A DNA stretch of 64,000 nt. It comes from Planctomycetaceae bacterium. GTDB lineage: Bacteria; Planctomycetota; UBA1135; GCA-002686595. The stretch spans positions 124,001 to 188,000 of the forward strand of contig WYBT01000035.1 in assembly GCA_011525785.1 (NCBI GenBank), read 5' to 3'. How positions within the stretch are numbered: the stretch's first letter is position 1; the number at the start of each line of letters is the position of its first letter. The translations under genes were made by a program, and so were the position numbers. The notes beneath the pieces were generated by a model. The model did no database searches. It was not told the DNA's origin and was given only the letters and a program-made list of their open reading frames with translations. This document shows positions 59,574-64,000 of this stretch, piece by piece.

Positions 59574-61234
59574 ATGATCCAGTGCAAGAAACTGGCGGCT
59601 GGAGCCGTGCTCCTCACGCTCAGCGCGAGCACCCGCGCTCAGACGATCGCGTGGCTGTCGCAGAAGCCCGGCGGCGGCTCGGCGAACGGCGCGTGCAGCA
59701 ACTTTCCGCCGGGTGCCGTGCTCTCGAGCGACGGGCGCTTCGTCGCCTTCGACAGCGCGGCCTCCGACCTCGTAGCGGCCGACACCGACGCGTTCTTCGA
59801 CACGTTCGTGCTCGACCGTCTCACGAACACGCTCGATCTCGTGAGCACCTGGGGTGCGGGCGCGACGACGAACACCAACGGCACACAGGTCGGCGGCATC
59901 TCCGACGACGGCAACTGGGTCGCGTTCCTCTCGTGGGGGCTCAACCCCGCCGACCTCGACGACTCCGCCGACGTCTGCCTGCGCGATCGAGCTTCGGGCG
60001 TGACGATCGAACTCTCGCCCAACCACACTTTTTCGAGCGTGTTCTCGATCTCGCGCCCGCCGCAGATCAGCGCGGACGGCCGCTATGTCGCCTTCGAAGA
60101 GTCCGAGGCCGCCTGGGCCACTCGCGCGTTCGTGTGGGATCGGAGCGCGGGCGCGTTCGTGTGGGCGCGCACGGGGACGAACACGAACTGGATCGGCGCG
60201 TCACTGGTCGGCGATCCGAGCTTGGCGCGCGACGGCGCGTGGGTGACGTACCTGTTCGCTTACCTCGACGGGAACTTCAGCTGGCAGCGCGAGCTGCGCC
60301 GCGCTCCGTTGACGGGCGGCGGCCCCGAGCAGGTCTTCTTCAGCGCTGCGAGCGCCACTTTGCGCAACCAGTTGCTGTCGGCGGACGGTCGCTGCTGCGT
60401 GTACACCACCAGAACAAGCTGTGGCTGTACGACGCGACGAGCGGCCTGACCGAAAGGCTCGATCCGACGCTGGATGGAACGGGCCTGTCGGCAGTTCAGG
60501 CGAGCTACGCGACCTCGATCTCCGCTGACGGTCAGCGCGTGGCGTTCGTGAGCAGCTCGCCCAAGTTCGTCACCGGCGATACGAACAATCTGATTGATGC
60601 CTTCGTGCGCGATCGCCTCACGCAGCGAACGCTGCGCGCGAGCGTCGACGCGAACGGCGGGCAGATCGCGAGCGAGACTCGCGCCATTGCGCTGACCCCC
60701 GACGGAAGCGCCGTGTGTTCTGTCAACGCCGCCAATGGACTGGTCGCGGGCGACACCAACGGCTTCGCGGACGTGTTCCTGCGCGTGCTCTACGGGCTCG
60801 ACGGCGGCGCCTACTGCGCCTCGACCACCGTGCCCGGCGGCTGCACGCCGTCGATCTCGGCCGCGGGCGCGCCGAGCGTGTCGCAAGCATCGGGCTACAC
60901 CGTGACCGTGTCGCAGGTTCCCGGCCTGCGCAACGGGCACGTCTTCTACGGCGCGGTCGCGAAGTCGACGCCGTTCGCTTCGGGTCATCCGAGTTTGCTG
61001 TGCTTCGGCGCTCCGCGTCAGCGCACCGACGTCGCGAGCAGCGGCGGCACGGCCGGCGCGTGCGACGGCGTGCTCGCGCTCGACATTCTGAGCTGGGCCG
61101 CGGCGCATCCCGGCGCGCTCCTCACGCCGCTCGCGGCGGGCCAAGCGATGTACTTCCAGGGCTGGTTCCGCGAGTCCTCGCTCCAGCCGGCGTCTGCGCT
61201 CTCGAACGCGTGGACCGTGACGCTGGACTACTGA
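59574..61234 (+). pseudogene. Secreted WD40/TolB-like repeat protein with C-terminal cysteine module, frameshifted
   Basis: The reading frame starting at ATG 59574 (signal peptide KLAAGAVLLTLSASTRAQ) stays family-like to about 60400, then becomes nonsense and stops at 60449. The continuation (NKLWLYDATSGLTERLD and onward to 61234) is one frame over, so one base has been lost near 60400-60412. Both halves share repeats of the type 'SxDGRxVAFxSxASDLVxxDTNxxxDxFVxDR' (LSSDGRFVAFDSAASDLVAA; SISADGQRVAFVSSSPKFV). The C-terminus is the lineage module: YCASTTVPGGCTPSI, GHVFYG, LLCFGAP, SSGG, CDG, QGWFRESS, LSNAWTVTL. It is either a recent pseudogene or a sequencing or assembly error in an intact ~553-residue secreted protein. 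There is no slippery heptamer at the junction. Confidence 0.8.
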
Positions 61235-61710
61235 TCGTTTCGATCGCTCGTCTCGCGCGCTCCACGTTCGCTCGCTGCAGTGGAGCGCGCGGTCTCCGTC
61301 CACGCCTCGCCGCGCACGCGCCACACGCGAAGCTCGAACTCGCCGCGCGTGTCGCGGCCGACGATGGCGTGCAGCCAGCCGTCCCACGCGCTCGCGCGAT
61401 CGGTCGCTGACGGCCGGGCCGGCCCGCGCGGATGCGAGTGCCACGCGCCGACGATCGCGAGCCCCGCGCGCTCGGCCTCGAGCGTGAGCGCGAGGTGGTC
61501 CTCGGGGTGAAGTTCGAACGCTTGCGCGGGATCGCGTGCGACGTTGCGGCCTGCGCGCACGTCGCGAACGTCGACTCGTGGCGCTTCGACTCGCCCGAGC
61601 AGCAGCCCGCAAGCCTCGTTCGGCGCCGCGGCGCGCGCCCACTCGACGAGTTGCTCGCGCAGTTCGCGCGCGAGGTCGAGCTTCTCCGGCGTGTTCGAGT
61701 CCAGCGACAT
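61228..61710 (-). CDS. JAMM/MPN-domain metallopeptidase
   Basis: 160 residues from ATG 61708-61710. The JAMM motif is complete: Glu32 (APNEACGLLLGR), His91 and His93 (GAWHSHPRGPARPSATD), Ser101 and Asp104. It would coordinate zinc and cleave isopeptide or peptide bonds; bacterial relatives act on sulfur-carrier or ubiquitin-like proteins, or on cysteine-precursor adducts. No ubiquitin-like or E1-like partner is encoded nearby, so the substrate is unknown. Cytoplasmic. Its 3' end overlaps the end of the frameshifted gene on the other strand by 7 bases. Confidence 0.85.
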   Translation of the reverse strand: MSLDSNTPEKLDLARELREQLVEWARAAAPNEACGLLLGRVEAPRVDVRDVRAGRNVARDPAQAFELHPEDHLALTLEAERAGLAIVGAWHSHPRGPARPSATDRASAWDGWLHAIVGRDTRGEFELRVWRVRGEAWTETARSTAASERGARETSDRNDQ

Positions 61711-61796
61711 CGCGAACCACTCGAACCCATGGCAGGGCCGTTTGGAAGCCGTGCGAGCCCGTTTCTCGGCGCTCGGGCGCGTCGCGTCACGCGCCG

Positions 61797-61802
61797 TAAG
61801 CT
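61797..61802 (+). promoter_or_regulatory. Candidate -10 box TAAGCT before FG-GAP membrane protein
   Basis: TAAGCT lies 14 bases before the ATG at 61817; third occurrence of the identical hexamer at this spacing. Confidence 0.4.
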
Positions 61803-61816
61803 GGGAGCATCGCGCC

Positions 61817-63334
61817 ATGCCCAAGGAGACCCTCGCCGCGCTCGCCATCGTCATCGCTGCCGCCGCGGCGTGTGCGGTCGTCGTCGGAGAACTCGACGCG
61901 CGCTTCGTGCTGCTCGAGATCCTCGCGGCCGCGCTGCTGGCGTTGCTCGCAGTCGTTGCCGCGCTCCTGGCGGCGCGCCGAGCCGTGTTCGAGCGTCGTC
62001 GGAGCGCCACGTTCGCCGTCGCGGCCAGCGGGCTCGCGCTCGCGTCGGGCTGGACCTTCGTCGCTCCACGCGGTGCTCACGACCCGCGCCAGCAGCCGAC
62101 TCTGCTCGAGCACGCGCTGTACGTCGTCGACGAAGTTCGCGGCGAGGTGTTCCTCGTGTCCGACAACGACGGCGACGGCGTCGCAGACCTCGTCGCGGTG
62201 CGCGGGCCGCGCACCAACGGTTCGGCGCGCATCGATCTGCTCTCCGGCGCGAGCGGGGCGTTCTTGCGCACGTTGTGGACGCCCGACATCGGCCGCGACC
62301 ATCTCCGCGCGCTGCGCGCGGGGCCCGATCTGAACGGCGACGGCGCGTCGGAGCTCTTGTTCGGCGGGATCTCGTTCGACGGGGCCTGGCGCGCGAAGTT
62401 GATCTCGTCGCGCGACGGTTCCGTGCTGCGCAGTTGGACGGCCGAAGCCGGACGCGGGGCGCTCGGCAGCTCCGTGGATTTCCTCGGCGATCTCGACGGC
62501 GATGGGGTGGACGAGCTCGCGCTCGGCTCGCCGCCCCGCGGCGTGCGCATCATGTCCGGTGCGTCGGGCGCCGAGCTCGGTTGCATCGACGACGACTCTC
62601 CGGAGCCCGACTTCGGTTCGCACGTGCGCGCGCTCGGCGACCTCGACGGCGATGGAGTGCGCGAATGGCTGGTCGAGTGCGGAGACACGAGCTCGGCGCC
62701 GGCGCGCATCTACTCGGGGCTTGGGAAGGCAGCGCCGCGCACGCTAGACACCGGCCGCGGCTGGGGCGGCGCCGCAGGCGACCTCGACGGCGACGGACAG
62801 CCCGATCTGTACTTCGACACGTTCGCGAAGGACTCGTACGCGCGCTGGGGGGGCGTGCGGTGCTTCTCAGGACGAGATGGCCGCGAGCTGTTCACGTTGG
62901 CGTATCCGGATTGGGCGTCGTCGAGCTCCGGCTCCACGGCCGCACTGGGCGACCTCGACGGCGACGGCTTCGCTGAGATCGGCGTCGGCGATCCGAACTT
63001 CCACCTCCGCGGCCCGGGCGATCCGGGATTCACCGCGGCCAAGTCCATCTTCATCGAGCGCATGAGCCTCGAAGTCGCGCTGCGCGTCGACAGCGATCCG
63101 TGGAACGCCTTCACGCACGAGAGCGGCTGCGCCTGGATCTACTCGAGCAAGACGCGCAAGGTGATCTGGGGCGCTTGGGGGCCGCCGGGTTCGCGCGAAG
63201 GGCTCGGCTACCACATGGCGAGGCTGGACGACGTGAGCGGCGACGGCTGGCCCGACATTGCCGTGACTTCAGGCGACAAGTTGTTCGTCTTTCGCGGCCC
63301 GGGTCGCGATCCGACGCTGCCTCGCGAGCGCTGA
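61817..63334 (+). CDS. Membrane-anchored FG-GAP/integrin-like repeat protein
   Basis: 505 residues from ATG 61817. Two hydrophobic segments at the N-terminus (LAALAIVIAAAAACAVVV; LLALLAVVAALLAARRAVF) and a possible third near residue 65 anchor it. Residues ~95-500 contain FG-GAP repeats with calcium loops (DNDGDGVADLVAV, DLNGDGASELLFG, DLDGDGVDELALG, DLDGDGVREWLVE, DLDGDGQPDLYFD, DLDGDGFAEIGVG, DVSGDGWPDIAVT) and the 'GSSVDFLGDLDGDG' phrase typical of integrin-alpha-like blades. No C-terminal cysteine module, in contrast to the secreted FG-GAP proteins. Role unknown, probably extracytoplasmic binding. Converges on the partial FG-GAP gene 7 bases away. Confidence 0.87.
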   Translation: MPKETLAALAIVIAAAAACAVVVGELDARFVLLEILAAALLALLAVVAALLAARRAVFERRRSATFAVAASGLALASGWTFVAPRGAHDPRQQPTLLEHALYVVDEVRGEVFLVSDNDGDGVADLVAVRGPRTNGSARIDLLSGASGAFLRTLWTPDIGRDHLRALRAGPDLNGDGASELLFGGISFDGAWRAKLISSRDGSVLRSWTAEAGRGALGSSVDFLGDLDGDGVDELALGSPPRGVRIMSGASGAELGCIDDDSPEPDFGSHVRALGDLDGDGVREWLVECGDTSSAPARIYSGLGKAAPRTLDTGRGWGGAAGDLDGDGQPDLYFDTFAKDSYARWGGVRCFSGRDGRELFTLAYPDWASSSSGSTAALGDLDGDGFAEIGVGDPNFHLRGPGDPGFTAAKSIFIERMSLEVALRVDSDPWNAFTHESGCAWIYSSKTRKVIWGAWGPPGSREGLGYHMARLDDVSGDGWPDIAVTSGDKLFVFRGPGRDPTLPRER

Positions 63335-63341
63335 CGCGAGC

Positions 63342-64000
63342 TCACTTGCCCGCGGGCTTCGCGGTCGGCTTCTGCACTCGCACGCTGTCGCCGCGGCGGT
63401 GCAACTCGGCGATCGTGCGGCCCGAGCCCGCGTCGAGCACGTCCACAACCCCGTCCAGGCGCGCCCGGATGTGGGCGACACCGACCGCGATGTCGACTTT
63501 GCCATCGCCGTCGACGTCGCCGAGCACGTCGAGCGCCCAGCCGTCGAAGGGATAGTGGCTTGTTCCCGCACTCCAGCCGGACCTACCCGCGCTGTCGACG
63601 ACACCGATCCTCTGTCCCAAGCAGTCGTCATCGAAGCCTGCGTACGCGAAGTCGAGCCGGCCGTCGAAATTCACGTCCCCAACAGCCCGGACAACGCCGT
63701 AGCTGGCGAGCGCGAGCGAAATGGGTTGGAGGCGCTCGCCGCTGTGGCCGGAGAAGACGTGGCGCCAAGCCTGCGCGGAGTCAACGCCGCCGACTCCGAT
63801 GAAGTCGGCGCAGCCGTCGCCGTCCATGTCACCGCACAGCTCGATCACGCGAATGGGCTCGCGCCACAGCCCGCGAACTCCCGTGCGCGCGGAGTGGAGG
63901 CGCCAGCCGGTGCTGGACTCGATCGCCAGCTCCGCAAGGCCATCGCCGTTCGCGTCGCCGAGCGCGAGCACCCGCTCGCCAAAGCGCGTGCCCGCCGCGT
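63342..64000 (-). CDS. FG-GAP repeat protein, truncated by right window edge
   Basis: The frame is open to base 64000, so the gene starts outside the window. About 219 C-terminal residues are visible, with blades GTRFGERVLALGDANGDGLA, DMDGDGCADFIGV, DVNFDGRLDFAYA and DVDGDGKVDIAVG, ending SVRVQKPTAKPAGK. The GTG at 63969-63971 lies inside a blade and is not a credible start. Convergent with the FG-GAP membrane protein; the two may be an inverted duplicate pair (inference). Confidence 0.82.
   Translation of the reverse strand, partial: AAGTRFGERVLALGDANGDGLAELAIESSTGWRLHSARTGVRGLWREPIRVIELCGDMDGDGCADFIGVGGVDSAQAWRHVFSGHSGERLQPISLALASYGVVRAVGDVNFDGRLDFAYAGFDDDCLGQRIGVVDSAGRSGWSAGTSHYPFDGWALDVLGDVDGDGKVDIAVGVAHIRARLDGVVDVLDAGSGRTIAELHRRGDSVRVQKPTAKPAGK

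Noticed and set aside
60395-60415. Programmed -1 frameshift
   Set aside because: No slippery heptamer, no downstream pseudoknot-like structure, and the protein family does not require frameshifting.
1-64000. CRISPR array, tRNA, rRNA or insertion sequence
   Set aside because: No regularly spaced repeats, no cloverleaf-like conserved segments, no rRNA-like sequence and no transposase or integrase motif were seen on either strand.

Overview
The window is about 70% GC and densely coding, and it looks like a Planctomycetota chromosome fragment. That assignment is an inference from gene content: ECF sigma factor genes next to PknB-type Ser/Thr kinases, a kinase fused to a formylglycine-generating-enzyme (FGE) domain, many secreted FG-GAP or beta-propeller proteins sharing one C-terminal cysteine-containing module, and DUF1579 and DUF2490 proteins. 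I see no rRNA, tRNA, CRISPR array, transposase or integrase. No gene-free stretch reaches 300 bases; the longest is about 285 bases (57471-57755).

Layout. 1-8 kb: the end of a secreted propeller protein, a DUF808 membrane protein, a perfect 40-bp inverted repeat, a sigma factor/kinase operon (reverse) and a large FG-GAP protein. 8-15 kb: a second sigma factor diverging from a kinase-FGE fusion, then a secreted propeller protein. 15-19 kb: a branched-chain-type 2-oxoacid dehydrogenase operon (E1 alpha, E1 beta, E2; no E3). 19-21 kb: an overlapping AAA ATPase/small-partner pair, a candidate defence module. 21-25 kb: a DUF1579 lipoprotein and a secreted subtilisin. 25-33 kb: two coupled glycosyltransferases, a DUF2490 outer-membrane protein, a divergent glutamine synthetase with a readable promoter, two coupled membrane glycosyltransferases and one unknown gene.

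33.8-50.5 kb is the most striking part: eleven consecutive same-strand genes, most overlapping by 1-4 bases, all exported and all related to imidazolonepropionase-like amidohydrolases. Only four (42416-47719) keep the HxH metal-binding motif and the later His and Asp residues. The other seven keep the family's N- and C-terminal signatures but have lost HxH, and several carry Lys/Glu-rich helical insertions. I infer an envelope assembly or pathway built from active and inactive paralogues.

50.7-64 kb: a TrpD2-like transferase, another FG-GAP/CARDB protein, a zinc metallopeptidase, and a second ATPase cassette (AAA ATPase + DUF4276). This cassette is bracketed by an exact 41-bp direct repeat of the metallopeptidase gene's 3' end. 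Then come a secreted propeller protein with a strong Shine-Dalgarno, a frameshifted WD40-like protein, a JAMM metallopeptidase and two convergent FG-GAP proteins, the last cut by the window edge.

Two regulatory styles appear. Several genes have a TAnnnT-like -10 hexamer only 6-14 bases before the start codon and no Shine-Dalgarno, which suggests leaderless or very short-leader mRNAs. A few secreted-protein genes have clear purine-rich ribosome binding sites.
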